Positions 1-10,815 of a stretch of DNA of 64,000 bases are shown here, piece after piece. This DNA is from Tetranychus cinnabarinus (Eukaryota; Arthropoda; Arachnida; Trombidiformes; Tetranychidae), in NCBI GenBank assembly GCA_022266195.1, contig WHVY01000005.1, forward strand, positions 4,588,001-4,652,000. Direction: 5' to 3'. Each line of letters opens with the position of its first letter. The stretch's first letter is position 1. The notes under the pieces are model-generated. The model searched no databases, was not told the DNA's origin, and saw only the letters and a program-made list of their open reading frames with translations. Position numbers and translations under genes: made by a program.

Positions 1-613
1 TGAGACTGTCAGAGAGAAGGATTGTATCTATCCAGGTTCGAACATCATCATGAGAACGGCAGAAGGTATAATTAGATGAACTAGGTGTATTATGATTGAT
101 AAGTTTCTTTTGATTGTAGAGGGATTGCCACTTCGAGTTCGTGAGGAAATTGAAGGACCAAAGAGGGTCTTGTACGTTGAGGTCACCACTAAGGATGATG
201 TTGCCGTCTAAGTCATTAATGTATTTGATTACCATTTCAGTTTGTTGATTATGACGGAAGCGTGAGCCCACTTGGGCTATATAAGTTGAAAGGTAGTGAA
301 TTGAATTCAATTCAATATGAATAAGATAGTCCATGAAAGTTGTAATTTGTTTTTGCTTTAGTGAGCGTCTGATCAATGTAAGAAGATTATTAGTATAATA
401 GATATGGTAATTATCATTTACGGGTTTGAAGTCTTCCAAGGAATTCTGCAGTAGTTGTGCGGTTAGTAGTGGGGATGGCTCATTGAGTGAAATAATGTCA
501 TGTTTATTAGACATAACTGAGTCTAAGAGATTGATCATTCGATTTCTCATTCTCCCTACATTCCAGTGGACGATGTTGAGCAATAATGTGTGCTGTTGTA
601 AATTACTCTGCAT
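1..613 (-). CDS. LINE ORF2, endonuclease N-terminus (partial, runs off left edge)
   Basis: An open frame without stops runs on the minus strand from an ATG at 613 to base 1, about 204 codons. It reads as the apurinic-type endonuclease domain that starts ORF2 of non-LTR retrotransposons. Visible motifs are VHWNVGRMRNRM near residue 17, DIISLNEP near 42, ISGDLNVQDPLW (the GDxN motif) near 141, and RTWIDTILLSD at the end, resembling the SWID/TL motif of the I/R1 group. Reverse transcriptase would lie outside the window. The start overlaps ORF1 by 58 bp in the -1 frame, a common LINE arrangement, so translation may use reinitiation or frameshifting. The intact frame suggests a young copy. Endonuclease assignment is firm; the clade is a guess. 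Confidence 0.82.
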   Translation of the reverse strand, partial: MQSNLQQHTLLLNIVHWNVGRMRNRMINLLDSVMSNKHDIISLNEPSPLLTAQLLQNSLEDFKPVNDNYHIYYTNNLLTLIRRSLKQKQITTFMDYLIHIELNSIHYLSTYIAQVGSRFRHNQQTEMVIKYINDLDGNIILSGDLNVQDPLWSFNFLTNSKWQSLYNQKKLINHNTPSSSNYTFCRSHDDVRTWIDTILLSDSL

Positions 614-1428
614 TCGGGACAGCTTTTGTATTTCGCCAGTGGTTTGAAAATAATTTTTTTTGAATTCAACACGAAAGTTGATTGCTCGTTTTTCAATATT
701 TTATAAGAGAATTCCGATTTCACGAAAATGTAAATGACGGTACCCCAGTCAGGCTTTAAGGTACTGGTAAGAATAAAATCTTTGCGTGGCAAAATAGAAT
801 TCAGGTAGGCAGTGAGAGGTTGCTTTAGTGGGTCTTCAGACTTTGTAAATTGAGATAGGCAGTGCCAGTCGACAACAACGGGTAGTATATATTCACTGTT
901 CAAATCGGTGATCAATGGAATAAAGCGTTCTGGGATTGGATTGATCAGAATTGAATTCAATTTGACTTTTCGTGAGCCGGTTTTGATGTTTCGAGCGATG
1001 GCTTGTGTAAGAGATTGAGGAGGTTCCCAGTTTACAAGAGTTGAAAGTATGGCAAATTGTTCGTCCACCAAAGAATGTGAAACAGTAGGAGGAGACGAGA
1101 GATCTTGAGATGAACTTGATGAGAGAGTTGAGGCTGTGTCAAAGGAAACGTCCAGTAGAAGGGCCGCTTTGCCAAGTTTCTGAATTGCTGGAATTAAATT
1201 ATTGTGGGTACCACAGCAAATCGCATTAGAAATGAGTTGAGCAAGGCCAATCACGACTATTTGTGTAATACCTTTTCTTTGGATGAAAATCTCAGGGTCT
1301 GAGCTCAAGAGTTCGTTGATTATGTCCACAAGAGTTGATGAATGTTCTTTGTACCACGAGTCAAAAAATTTATTAATTAGGTGATTCTTTTTTAGGGTCT
1401 GAAAAACATCATTTAGGGTATCTTGCAT
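556..1428 (-). CDS. LINE ORF1-like protein upstream of the ORF2 endonuclease
   Basis: A 290-residue intact ORF lies immediately upstream of, and overlapping by 58 bp, the endonuclease ORF on the same strand. It has no strong similarity I can name. The middle holds a Ser/Thr-rich stretch (about residues 103-120). The extreme C-terminus carries CPECRVIYNSTHYC, a CX2C...HxC cluster that could be a degenerate zinc knuckle. Position, overlap and the cysteine cluster make it the likely ORF1 (nucleic-acid-binding, RNP-forming) of this LINE. It is not similar in obvious ways to the second LINE ORF1 at 4396-5598. Confidence 0.6.
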   Translation of the reverse strand: MQDTLNDVFQTLKKNHLINKFFDSWYKEHSSTLVDIINELLSSDPEIFIQRKGITQIVVIGLAQLISNAICCGTHNNLIPAIQKLGKAALLLDVSFDTASTLSSSSSQDLSSPPTVSHSLVDEQFAILSTLVNWEPPQSLTQAIARNIKTGSRKVKLNSILINPIPERFIPLITDLNSEYILPVVVDWHCLSQFTKSEDPLKQPLTAYLNSILPRKDFILTSTLKPDWGTVIYIFVKSEFSYKILKNEQSTFVLNSKKIIFKPLAKYKSCPECRVIYNSTHYCSTSSTGM

Positions 1429-1897
1429 GATTAGAGAGACAGGATGAGTGAAAAGTAATTATTTGTTGGAAAAAAGAGAAGGATTACAGAATTATTAGAA
1501 ATAAGTTCTTCATATAAAAAAAGGTATGAATCTTAATACATTCACCAGAGGGCGTTAGTGAAAAATAGTGAGTAAATTACGGCGTAAAAAGGTAACATTC
1601 AAGCTGGGTAATGACCAATTTTTCATCATTCATTGATTGTATATTCATTGATTATAATATTACTTGTGGTAATTGTCATCTTTAGAGTTAATCAACGATT
1701 AAGATTTAGGTAAAGTGTCTAGCTCTGAATTGAATTGAATTCAATTGGCTGAAAAACTAACAAGGTAAGTAACAATATTATTCGACTATAAAGGAGTGAT
1801 GAGAAAGATAAAAATAAAAAAATATCAGCTTGAGGAGATAAAAGGAAATAGACAACTTAATTAAATGTGTTTGTGTTTCTTTTAATTTCAGATCACA

Positions 1898-2842
1898 ATG
1901 GACGTTAGTATTGAACAATGTTCAGGCCATTCACTGATTCATCTATTTTGGTGCCCTATTTGTAATAAACTGGTTCGTCATATGAAATTTCATGACGGAG
2001 GGTTTAACCAGCCATTTTGTAAAAGGCCATTTTGCGGAGTCTGTATTGAGGAAAAAATTCAGCCAGAGAAAAGCTTTTCCGGACCCTTGCTAATAAAGCG
2101 AGTGAGCTGTCCAGTTCGTGATTGTGGAATGCCGCTTCAATCCAACATGATTAGAGGGTCAACCAAGATGGAAGACATATGGTACAACACCATAAATATT
2201 AATTGTAGAAATTGTCTGCAAAATTTTAATCCTGACGATTACGCTAAACATGTTTTTCGGTGTCCTGGCAATAAATTTGAGCCTTTTATTGTAGGAGAGC
2301 CTCTAAAAGGGGATTTATTGTTTTCTGTCAACAGTAATAGTAAGAGAAAGTTGTTTATCTCGGAAGACGCATCACCTAGTGATGTTGGACTGGGTAAGTA
2401 AATATTAAAGGGTATTAATGACTACTTTTCAAGCAAAAGGAAACTCAATTGATTTCAATTGAATTGTATCTTTTCAGTAACCTACGAAAGGCATTTGGAA
2501 GCTAAAACAGGAATCGTCTTCGAGTTGCGTTTTTCTGGAACAGCTACAAAGGTTAAGATACGGCCTGATGTGGATATGAAGGAGCTGATGGAGACTTTGC
2601 GAAAGGCTTACAATTTTTCCGGAGAGATGGACCTCGCTTACGTAGCCCACCGTAGTTTGGTTAAGTCTGGTTCGGTTGCTGATTTCCTGTCAGTTTTACC
2701 TGTCGGAGCACCAATTAATTTGGTTATGATTCCTGAGATGGTAGACTTGAAAGCAAAAGAGATTGAGCTTTATCTTACTCAGGGGATTCCACGCAATTCT
2801 TGCCTCTATGGGCAAGAAATCCCGGAGGATTTGCCAAATTAA
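1898..2842 (+). CDS. RING/TRAF-like zinc-finger protein with beta-grasp-like C-terminus, paralogue 1
   Basis: Two coding exons (1898-2393 and 2478-2842) give 286 residues; the splice is phase 1 with GTAAGT and TTTTCAG. A probable 5'UTR intron runs from a GTAAGT near 1765 to a TTTCAG at 1891, just before the ATG. The N-terminal part (about residues 8-60) has a RING-like Cys/His pattern (CPIC, then FHDGGFNQPFC, FCGVC, CPVRDC), followed by CRNC...H...C (about 101-122), as in TRAF/SIAH-type fingers. The second exon encodes a beta-grasp-like segment: strand ELRFSGTATKVKIR, helix DMKELMETLRKAY, then LVKSGSVADFLSVLPVGAPI. This suggests a ubiquitin ligase-like protein with a built-in ubiquitin-like fold, but function is inferred. 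It has a tandem paralogue at 3126 and LINE ORFs on the other strand at both sides. Confidence 0.72.
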
Positions 2843-3125
2843 TACGAGTTTTTTTAGTTAAGAGAAAAATTCCTTAACTGTAGATAAGATTGAAAGCTTA
2901 TCTTTATTCTCTCACGCCATCACTTGGTGGCTTTATGCTATTTTTTTCAAGACGCTAATTAACAGTCTATTCTTCATGTGAAATGAAGCTATCTTTATCA
3001 TTTGTTTAAAATACTCAGTCGAGATTACTTTGTTCAATTAGTTATTTTCAACAACTCAATTCAATTGAATTGAAGGAGAAATTCCCTTTTGTGTACTTTC
3101 TATTTTGTGAGTCTCTTTAATAAAG

Positions 3126-4076
3126 ATGTCAACATCTGTTACAATTCCTCGCAACTTATGTTCTGGTCATGATTATATAGATTTTTTTGTTTGTGGTATA
3201 TGTGGATCACTGGCCGTTAATTGGTCAATACATGATGGGGCCTTTGGACAGCCTTATTGTCAGCGAGTTTTTTGCGGAGCCTGTATAGATTCTCACAGCG
3301 TTGATCCAGCAAATATTATTCGTGGCCGAAATGGAATCGCAAAAATTATCTGTCCAACTATCAACTGTAACGCGAATTTCCAGTCTCCTATTTTACGCAC
3401 TCCATCAATTTTTGAGTTAACATCTTATCGGAACATCATAGTTCAATGTCCAGGTTGTGGATCAGCATTTGGCGCGGAAAGATATTCTAGTCATCGGGTT
3501 AATTGTACCAGTGAGCCTTCATGTTCTGGCAGCTTAGTCAGGGATCATGAGTCAGGCGTTTTGGCTCTGAATCCCAGTGTTGACAATGCTTTGCGTGACG
3601 CTTCTATTCGTGACAAAAGACAGCTTGTATCATCTCACTCTCTTGGAGGAAGGTTTGAGAAGTGTAAGTATTAATCTCGACAATTGTGTTTTCAATTCAA
3701 TTGAATTGATAGTGATTCAGTAATCATGTGGAGTTATTTGTTTATTTTTATCATAGATACTTATGGACGTATGACAAATACACCAAGAGGAGTGGTTTTA
3801 CGGATATTTTATCGCAATCGTTTTTTCCGGGTTCAAGTTGACCCCAGTAAGGATTTTGCCGAATTTCTGGATGAGGTCAGAGGATTTTTCCGAGTATCTG
3901 GAGTAGCCGATCTGATTCATATAAGACATGTTAGTTTAAAGGCGTGTAACAGTTTCAAGGACTTCATAAAGTCCATTCCTGTTGGTGCCCCAATTAATCT
4001 TACGCCACGGCAAGCTTGTGTATCTGACCCTAACTACTTTTTGAGTTACGAGTTAAAAGCGTCTTCAGCAAATTGA
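3126..4076 (+). CDS. RING/TRAF-like zinc-finger protein with beta-grasp-like C-terminus, paralogue 2
   Basis: Two exons (3126-3663 and 3757-4076) give 285 residues, with the same phase-1 intron position as the neighbour at 1898, so the two are a tandem duplication. Shared signatures are CSGHDYIDFFVCGIC, IHDGAFGQPYC, VFCGACI, a CPTINC pair and CPGCGSAF...H...C in exon 1. In exon 2 they are VVLRIFYRNRFFRVQV, FAEFLDEVRGFF, FKDFIKSIPVGAPINL. Pairwise identity is modest outside the metal ligands and the SIPVGAPINL/VLPVGAPINL motif, so the duplication is old or fast-evolving. A perfect 18-bp palindrome sits just upstream (3056-3073) and another inside the intron (3692-3709). The protein family is not one I can name. 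Confidence 0.72.
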
Positions 4077-4395
4077 TTCTCCATAATTGAAAGAAATTGA
4101 AAGAAAATTAAAATTGTAATAAAAGAATTTATTTATTTTGAGAATCAAATATTATATTGACAACTTGATGAGAAAATTAAAGATATCAAATCAATTCAAT
4201 TGAATTCAAGTTTATTAAGTTAATTTCAGAGAAGCAAATGAGTGAATGAAAAAGAAAAAGGAAAAAAATATGACGAAATGGAAAAAATTCAATATTAAAT
4301 ATGACAAGATTTGATTGTAATAACAATGAAAATGAAAAGATTAAATTATGGAAATGAGTAATATAGTGAAGAAAGGTAGAAAAATTAATTCTTTT

Positions 4396-5598
4396 TTACA
4401 TAATGATGTATGAGTAGTGATAATTAACCAGTGTGGTGGCGTATTTAAGTTGTTTTTGGAGTTTGGGACAGTCTTTGTGTCCTGCTTTGTGACCAGGTAG
4501 GTCACAGGCAGGACATTTGTAGTTCTGTGGTTTGTCTTTTAACTCACAAGTGTGTGACAAATGGTATTGCGAGCAGTATTTGCATTTACTTTGTGATCCG
4601 CAAAAAAATTTTGTGTGTGAATATTTGAAGCATCTAGTACATTGGATAATGTTGAAGTAATCTGTTACGTTGATTTTGGAGCATCTGTAGAGAAGTAAGC
4701 CTCTTCTTCTTGCTACTTCATCTCTAATAGCTGGGGTAACCCTTAAGATATAATCTGATTTATTGGGATTTCTCGAAGATGTTGTAGAATGATGTTCGAT
4801 TTTGTCTTTTTTGTTGAAGTTATTGTATTTCTTGATATCTTCGATGAAGGTATTAACATCTAATTCTTTAGGAAGATTATGTAAGCGGATCATAGGTTCG
4901 AAAGGTTCCGGTATATACGCTTCTATTTTTTTGTTGATTTTTTTGATTTCTTTTTTAAAGAAATCTCTTTGTTTAGCGTCAGAGAATCTAACAATTACCT
5001 TATCATCATTGGCTTTTAGCTTCGTTATTTCTGAGGTGATTTTGAATTCAATTCTATTGAGTTCAATCAGATTCTTGATATCTGACGGTGTCATTTCTTC
5101 TCCAGCTTCAACAAAAAGAATTGGTTCCATCAATTCGTTATCAGTCACTTTTAACCAATGGTTGGGAATAGCTCCATCCTCTAGAGACATATAATTCTTT
5201 TTGATTTTTTTGACTGAGTTATAGCTTTTGGCATTTACAGCAGATTCCTCCTTCTTTCTTTTGTTAGCTTCTGATTCTTTCTTTAGTTCTTCTTGGAATT
5301 TTTCAATTTCTTCTTTATATCTCTTGAAATCAATATCCTCTTGATTGGTGTTATCAAAAATTCCTGTCATCGTGTTGATTATCTTTTTAATCTTGTTCTT
5401 GTCAGCAACTTTCTTTAGACTGGGTTTATCTTTAAGGATGTCTACGATATTCTTTACAGTCATTTTTAATTGGCATACCGGCGTGGCTTTTATCTTTTCA
5501 GCATCTGGCGTCTTATTGTTCATGTAGGTGAGAAATTTCTCGATCAACTGTTTGTTTAATTCAATTAGTTTTTGTTGGTCAGCAGTATTATTCGCCAT
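4396..5598 (-). CDS. LINE ORF1 (gag-like) with three zinc knuckles
   Basis: An intact 400-residue ORF starts at the ATG at 5598. The N-terminal half is lysine/glutamate-rich and probably coiled coil (about residues 60-120). An RRM-like segment around 235-300 includes MIRLHNLPKELDVNTF. The C-terminal part has three CCHC-type knuckles: CTRCFKYSHTKFFC (CX2CX4HX4C), CKYCSQYHLSHTC, and CPACDLPGHKAGHKDC. This is the layout of ORF1 in I/Jockey/R1-type non-LTR retrotransposons. No endonuclease or reverse transcriptase follows on the same strand; the next 2.5 kb holds the plus-strand RING-like genes. It is therefore either a truncated LINE or part of a composite element. The ORF has no frameshift or stop. 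Confidence 0.75.
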   Translation of the reverse strand: MANNTADQQKLIELNKQLIEKFLTYMNNKTPDAEKIKATPVCQLKMTVKNIVDILKDKPSLKKVADKNKIKKIINTMTGIFDNTNQEDIDFKRYKEEIEKFQEELKKESEANKRKKEESAVNAKSYNSVKKIKKNYMSLEDGAIPNHWLKVTDNELMEPILFVEAGEEMTPSDIKNLIELNRIEFKITSEITKLKANDDKVIVRFSDAKQRDFFKKEIKKINKKIEAYIPEPFEPMIRLHNLPKELDVNTFIEDIKKYNNFNKKDKIEHHSTTSSRNPNKSDYILRVTPAIRDEVARRRGLLLYRCSKINVTDYFNIIQCTRCFKYSHTKFFCGSQSKCKYCSQYHLSHTCELKDKPQNYKCPACDLPGHKAGHKDCPKLQKQLKYATTLVNYHYSYIIM

Positions 5599-5673
5599 CT
5601 GTGAGATAGAGAAGTTGAGAGAAGAATAGAATTTTGGGATAAAAGTTAATACGTGAATTGAATTGAATTCAAT

Positions 5674-7885
5674 ATGATTGAGTTTGTTTTTTCGGTTTGA
5701 AATTTTTTCTTTTTATTGTTTTTTCGTTCTGAGTTTTAATTGAGAAATCAATTAAACCCGGGTTCACCATGTGGTCCAGAAGAAAGAGCTTGAGGACCGG
5801 TGAGTTTATAAAGAATGAAATTCTTTCTTTTCTCATAGAGAGATGAGGTGTTTACCTTTAGAGAGTTAAATAGCACAAATTTGAAATAATTAACTTTTGA
5901 AAGTTATTTGTTGGGATGTGTGATGATGTTATGTACTGGTTTTAAACAAAGATTCAAATTAATGATCAAAAAATTAGATTAAATTAATCAGATTTAAACT
6001 GCAAAGAAAAAACGTGGACACATCAGCGAACTAAACAAATCAGGACTGCCATCTGTTGTTAACCCAAAAAAGCTTTAAACTCACGCAAAATTTAACTTAA
6101 TTTATTACTGGTATTAGTTAATAAAAAAAGGCTAAATTATATTAATACTTGAAGCTTTCAATTAAAGGTGAAACGAATGAAAGACAAACCAGGACAGTTA
6201 TTTTGGTGCCTTATTGAATGGTGCAAGATAAAGATAAATCAAAGAAAAAATGGTTCATCAGGAAATAAATAAATATAAATATTCAATTGATACAATCTTT
6301 CATTATTGTCCTCATACTCATTGATTTAACCTAGACTCTAAATTGTAACCATTCACTTGATCAATATCTAATTTATTTCAAGGATCAAACACCTCAAATA
6401 AATGACGTAAATTAACTCTTTAATCTCATTTGAACAGACTCAATTTACCATTGATTACACTATTCACAATTGTTACTGTCAAGCTGTCTTAAACTGATCA
6501 TTGAAGGCAAGCAAAACCTAAATTTCAACTTCTTCAACTCCAGGTTTTTCATTGATATTTTTTTGTTATTATTTCCTTCAATTCGCATGATATTGATGAG
6601 TGAAATTGAAAGCAAAAATGCTAATCAATTTGAAGGGAATCAAGATAATCATTAATATATAATCATTGGTAAAGAAAGCAAAAAAAATAAAGCAACAGAT
6701 AATTCAACAACCTTTGTAATACAATTAATCAGTTGCGAGGGAAAAAGCTGAAGCTCTGATAGGTAAAGCATGCGAAACAGCATCAACAGTCATTGAAAAT
6801 ACGCTCAGAGTAATTGAATTGAGCATCTATTAAGATAAGATAATGTGATAAATTAGCAATTGACTAATAATATAATAACACGAGTGCAAAAAAAATAAAG
6901 AAATCAGCTGATGTGTATGATTACCAGGATTAACATGATCACAATTAAAGTAGCTTTAGGAGCAGCAAAAAAATTGTTGTAAACAATTAAGTTTCATGAA
7001 AGTCATCTGATGTTGAAATGAGTGTTGCAAGTTAACCAACAATTGATTTAATGCGTATTATTAACTTGAAAGCTCTTCAGGTTCACAATCCTAATCAACT
7101 CCTACTGATTTTTCAGACACTTACATCTGAAAATAAAAGGTAATATCATTATGATAAGGTTGAAACTTGAGTTGTTTGGTTAACTTGGCTTTTTTTATGT
7201 AAACAAATTGACCATGTTCAATGGAAACAATTGAAAGTAAGATTTTAATAGAAACCCAAATGGACTGGAAATTCATCATAATCATCATTAACAGCTTGAG
7301 TTGGCGGTCAGTTGATAATCAATTTAACTCACGTTGTTGATTGTTAAGACAAAAAGCAGTTAGCGTAAAGTGAATCCCACCAACACTACAGTTTCTTACA
7401 ATTTTACTTGTTTACCCATTGTTTTGTTATTCAATTGTGCTGTTCCAAACAGTTTACAATCAGTCACAAAATGATGACAATGATTTGATTCGCATTATTA
7501 GCGTCAATTTTACCCTCTCTTTCCCTCACTCACCATCATTAACATGATTAACAACAAGACTGAGTTATAATCAACCTGATCAGGTCATTTATCCCTACCT
7601 ATTTTTATTCCCATCTGCTATTTTCACTTCTCTCTACGCATCTACTTTTTACATTTGAACCTTTTTGTTTTGTGTTTTTTTGGTTAACATGTAATATTTC
7701 ATTTAAAAGTGCGCACTTTATTTAATTGCTCATGATCTCATCTAATCTAATGATCAATAAAACAATGTTACAAAGGAAACTGTTGAACAGTTGATTTGTT
7801 ACAGGCAACTTCACAAGGCCTGAATCACATGCTAACTCACTTTGTTGGATAACAATTTGTATTGATCTAATCAATCAACCAGATT
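5674..7885. other. Intergenic, no gene recognised
   Basis: AT-rich sequence with short low-complexity runs and no open frame that looks like protein. The first part is probably the 5' leader of the LINE ORF1 at 4396-5598, and the end may include 3'UTR of the granulin gene. I see no RNA gene or repeat here. Confidence 0.5.
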
Positions 7886-10815
7886 CTAAGGCAAGATTGG
7901 AATAATATTTTTTCGCTGTTTCCGCGTTTCTTTAACACATTTTCCAATTTCCATGTGACATGTGAATCCATTAGGGCAACAATGAAGACCATCTGAACAA
8001 CAAACGGCATTAGGAAGGTTACAACAAGCCCATTCACCAGTCGTCATCTTGCAACATGTATTATCAGATGGACAGACAAAACTTGCTCCTGGACAAACAA
8101 AATCTCCATAGTTTACTGTATTATTTAACAATGGGGTTGCTTTGGGTAAAACTGGTTCTCTGCTCAATGGTACTCGATGAACTTTGGGAATATCATTTGG
8201 GCAACAATGGACACCATCACCACAGCATCTTGAATGGTCTGGGTCACAGCACCCGTAACCACCGATATCAAGAGCACAACAGGTTTCATCGTCTTCACAA
8301 ACTGATTTCTCATCAGGACACACTTTGGATAAAGTTACTTCTGATGAACTATTCCTGATTGGGACTTTTTTAAAACCTAATAAAATATAAGAAAAGAAAT
8401 TATGATTTTCTCAGTTTTTTCAACACAAAACGTTTAGCAACAATTAAGTTAAATCAATGGAAATAACTCATTTCGGAAATAGATACAAAATTACGAAAAA
8501 AGGTAATGAAAGTAATAGCAAATTAATAGCTTCGTGACACCAATAAATCTAAACACTTGTTGATAGGAATAATAAATAACATTGATTTACCAAATAATGA
8601 GATTCCGTGAAGCAATAGGCTTTTTAATTGCCTTTAAATGGTTGAAAAAATCTAGTAATTTAAGAAACATCAAAGATGATTGTCTTGAGTCAATTAGCGA
8701 GAAAATGAATTGTTTTTAGTTTATTTTTCTCATAATTTCATTGTGTTAACAAATGTCCAAAAGCAGTGTTTAGTGATGGATGAATACAAGCAAAGCAAAT
8801 TGAATTTAACTGTAGCTGCATTTGAGGTGAGCCCAAGTCGATGTTTAATCAAATTAATTTTAACCTAAATTTTTCACCTTTAGATTCCAATATCAAGTCT
8901 ATTTCATTTTGAAGGTGGACAATATGTGGCCGTGTTGAAGCCTTTACGGACATTAATTGATGACATTGCATTTTACGGTTTCTTTGAGTAAGTAGTCAAC
9001 ATATTGGGTTAACAATTTGGTTTTCACCTTTATTTTGGTTTACATCAGTATCTATGTAAAAGTATCTTCAACTGGTCAAGTGGGTAGATTGACTGAATTA
9101 GGCTATCAAGATGGGATACTTGGGATGCTTCAAAACAGGGTAAGTAATTCAGGGTTAACTGTGATTGAAATTGGTAATACCTTTGCTTCTCAGGAGGTTG
9201 ATAGCCTTTTCATTCCAATTCCGATTGACACACCTAAAGCACCAGGATGGTTTACTCCGATAATCCGAGAAGAAGCTTTCTACATTTACAGTATTCCATA
9301 TACATCGACCAGGTTGAGTCAAGAAATTGGTAAAAATTTGCTTTCTTTCAACCTAATGTTGATTTGGTTAGCCATCATTGTTAGTACTTTTGTCCTGGAA
9401 ATCGCTATCCATGTAATATCACAGACTGGAATTTTAACTCTTTTACTGGAAACATTATCTCGATATATTGCGGTACTATTCAACCAATACATTCCCAGAC
9501 AGATTGATCTTATTCGTTTGGTTCAAAATTTACTTCTGGTTCTTTCAATGAGCCTGTTCAGTGCCAGTTTCAGTACAAGTACTATTATTGGAGATGTTCA
9601 GGGTAAAATTGATATACTTGGAGATGTTGTCCAGCAAAACAAGATTCCCATTTTCTTTGAAGGTCTTTCAGTGTTTGAATTATTTCAAACTGAAGCTTCT
9701 AAAGATTATCGAGATGTTTATCGGCAATCAGTGAGGAAAGGCTCTAACCAACCATTTGGGTTAACATCAACCGATGTCTTTGAACTGTTGTCACCAGATT
9801 ATGCTATACTGTGTTCAGAGCAAGCTGGTAAATCGGGTTCAATAATACCAGCTGCACTTGGTAACGCTTATGCTGCCAAAATATACCAATCTAAAGGTCC
9901 ATATCATCAATCTTTACTTGCTTACATTGTAAATCCACTGGACAATAGTGAGGAGATTAAAAGACGCTTATCCAATTTGTGAGTAAACCCAATTGTTATT
10001 GTATTAGTACCAAATTGTTTTTCACCTTGTTTCTTATTAAGAGCCCTGCGATCGTTACAAGGAGGAGTTTTGAGTAAAGCTTTGAATGATGTTCTTGAGC
10101 AGTTCATTTTGAGCATTTCATTCTTGTCCATTGAGCACTTTGATATCGTCAAATGGAAACTTGGAACTCAAATAGAGGATAAAGTGTTTGATTCGTTGAA
10201 ATTTTCCGGAATTAAGATTCTCTTTCAAGTTCACGGTTGTCTATTGCTATTAGCATGTATTGTACATCTGATTGAACATTTATCAAGTTTAATTAAACCA
10301 TCAAAGTTTAAACGTGAACTTACAGACAATTCAAACAGCTAATCATAATAATCATCTAATGTCATATTGGAACAAGTTGTAAGGTAAATCGGTAGATTAA
10401 CCATTTACTAATAAAAAGTACAATCTTTGAAAACTGTCTCATCATTTAACCAGCCATTATTCAAGTTATATTATTGATATTATTGGCATACTGAGAAGCA
10501 TTTTAGATTCTTAAATATCTGAATTGATCAATTTAACCAGTTAATTCAATAGCTTACTCATAGTCAAAGTCACAAGACATCAAAATTGACCAGAAAACAT
10601 TGAACTGATGATTTTTGGTTGTCAATAAGCTATGGTCTGGTTAGTCATTTGATAAGTCATAAGATGAATGTAAGAGCAAAAACCTGTTAGAGTGAAGCGA
10701 AAGTAGTCTTACCTTGAACGCAATTTGGGCCTAAACATTGTCTCTTTTTCCCGAAAGAGGTTTGTATTGCAACAAGGGCAAAAAGGACTCCAATGAGAAG
10801 GTTAAAATTGAACAT
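7886..10815 (-). CDS. Secreted two-granulin protein (progranulin-like)
   Basis: Two exons (10815-10713 and 8376-7886) encode 197 residues. Exon 1 supplies a signal peptide (MFNFNLLIGVLFALVAIQTS) and CLGPNC; the join is phase 1 with GTAAGA and ATTAG. Exon 2 holds two granulin domains. The first starts at CPDEKSVCEDDETCC and ends in CCPNDIP; the second starts at CPGASFVCPSDNTCC and runs through CCNLPNAVCCSDGLHCC to CHMEIGKC. The paired-CC spacing is the granulin signature. Granulins are secreted cysteine-rich growth-factor and lysosomal peptides. With two domains it is much shorter than vertebrate progranulin and resembles short invertebrate granulins. The first domain lacks the final cysteine pair of a full repeat. 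The 2.3-kb intron contains a whole IR-like gene on the opposite strand. Confidence 0.88.
8776..10342 (+). CDS. Divergent ionotropic receptor (IR)-like ligand-gated channel
   Basis: Four exons (8776-8826, 8884-8987, 9049-9978, 10042-10342) join in frame to 461 residues. The layout fits the iGluR/IR pore-plus-ligand-binding region without an amino-terminal domain. GYQDGILGMLQNR matches the 'G..GML' S1 motif. TM1 is LLSFNLMLIWLAIIVSTFVLEI. The M3-like helix LVQNLLLVLSMSLFSASFSTST is followed by an S2 start (GKIDILGDVVQQNKIPIFF). A last membrane helix is FQVHGCLLLLACIVHLIEHL. The glutamate-binding residues of true iGluRs are not evident, and the M3 motif is far from SYTANLAAF, as in divergent IRs. 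IRs act as chemo-, thermo- or hygrosensory channels in arthropods, but the ligand here is unknown. The gene is nested in the granulin intron on the opposite strand. The short N-terminus may be incomplete. Confidence 0.72.

Larger units (their letters stand above)
298..5673. repeat. Nine dispersed TTCAATTGAA / TTGAATTCAA palindromes
   Basis: Short palindromes centred on CAATTG or GAATTC recur at about 305, 956, 1740, 2458, 3064, 3700, 4200, 5046 and 5667. Copies at 3056-3073 and 3692-3709 are the same perfect 18-bp palindrome. Those at 298-313, 949-962, 1733-1746 and 4193-4206 are 14-16 bp; the remaining three are 10-12 bp. Spacing is 500-850 bp. They lie in LINE coding sequence (two encode LNSI), in introns and between genes. 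Confidence 0.7.
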
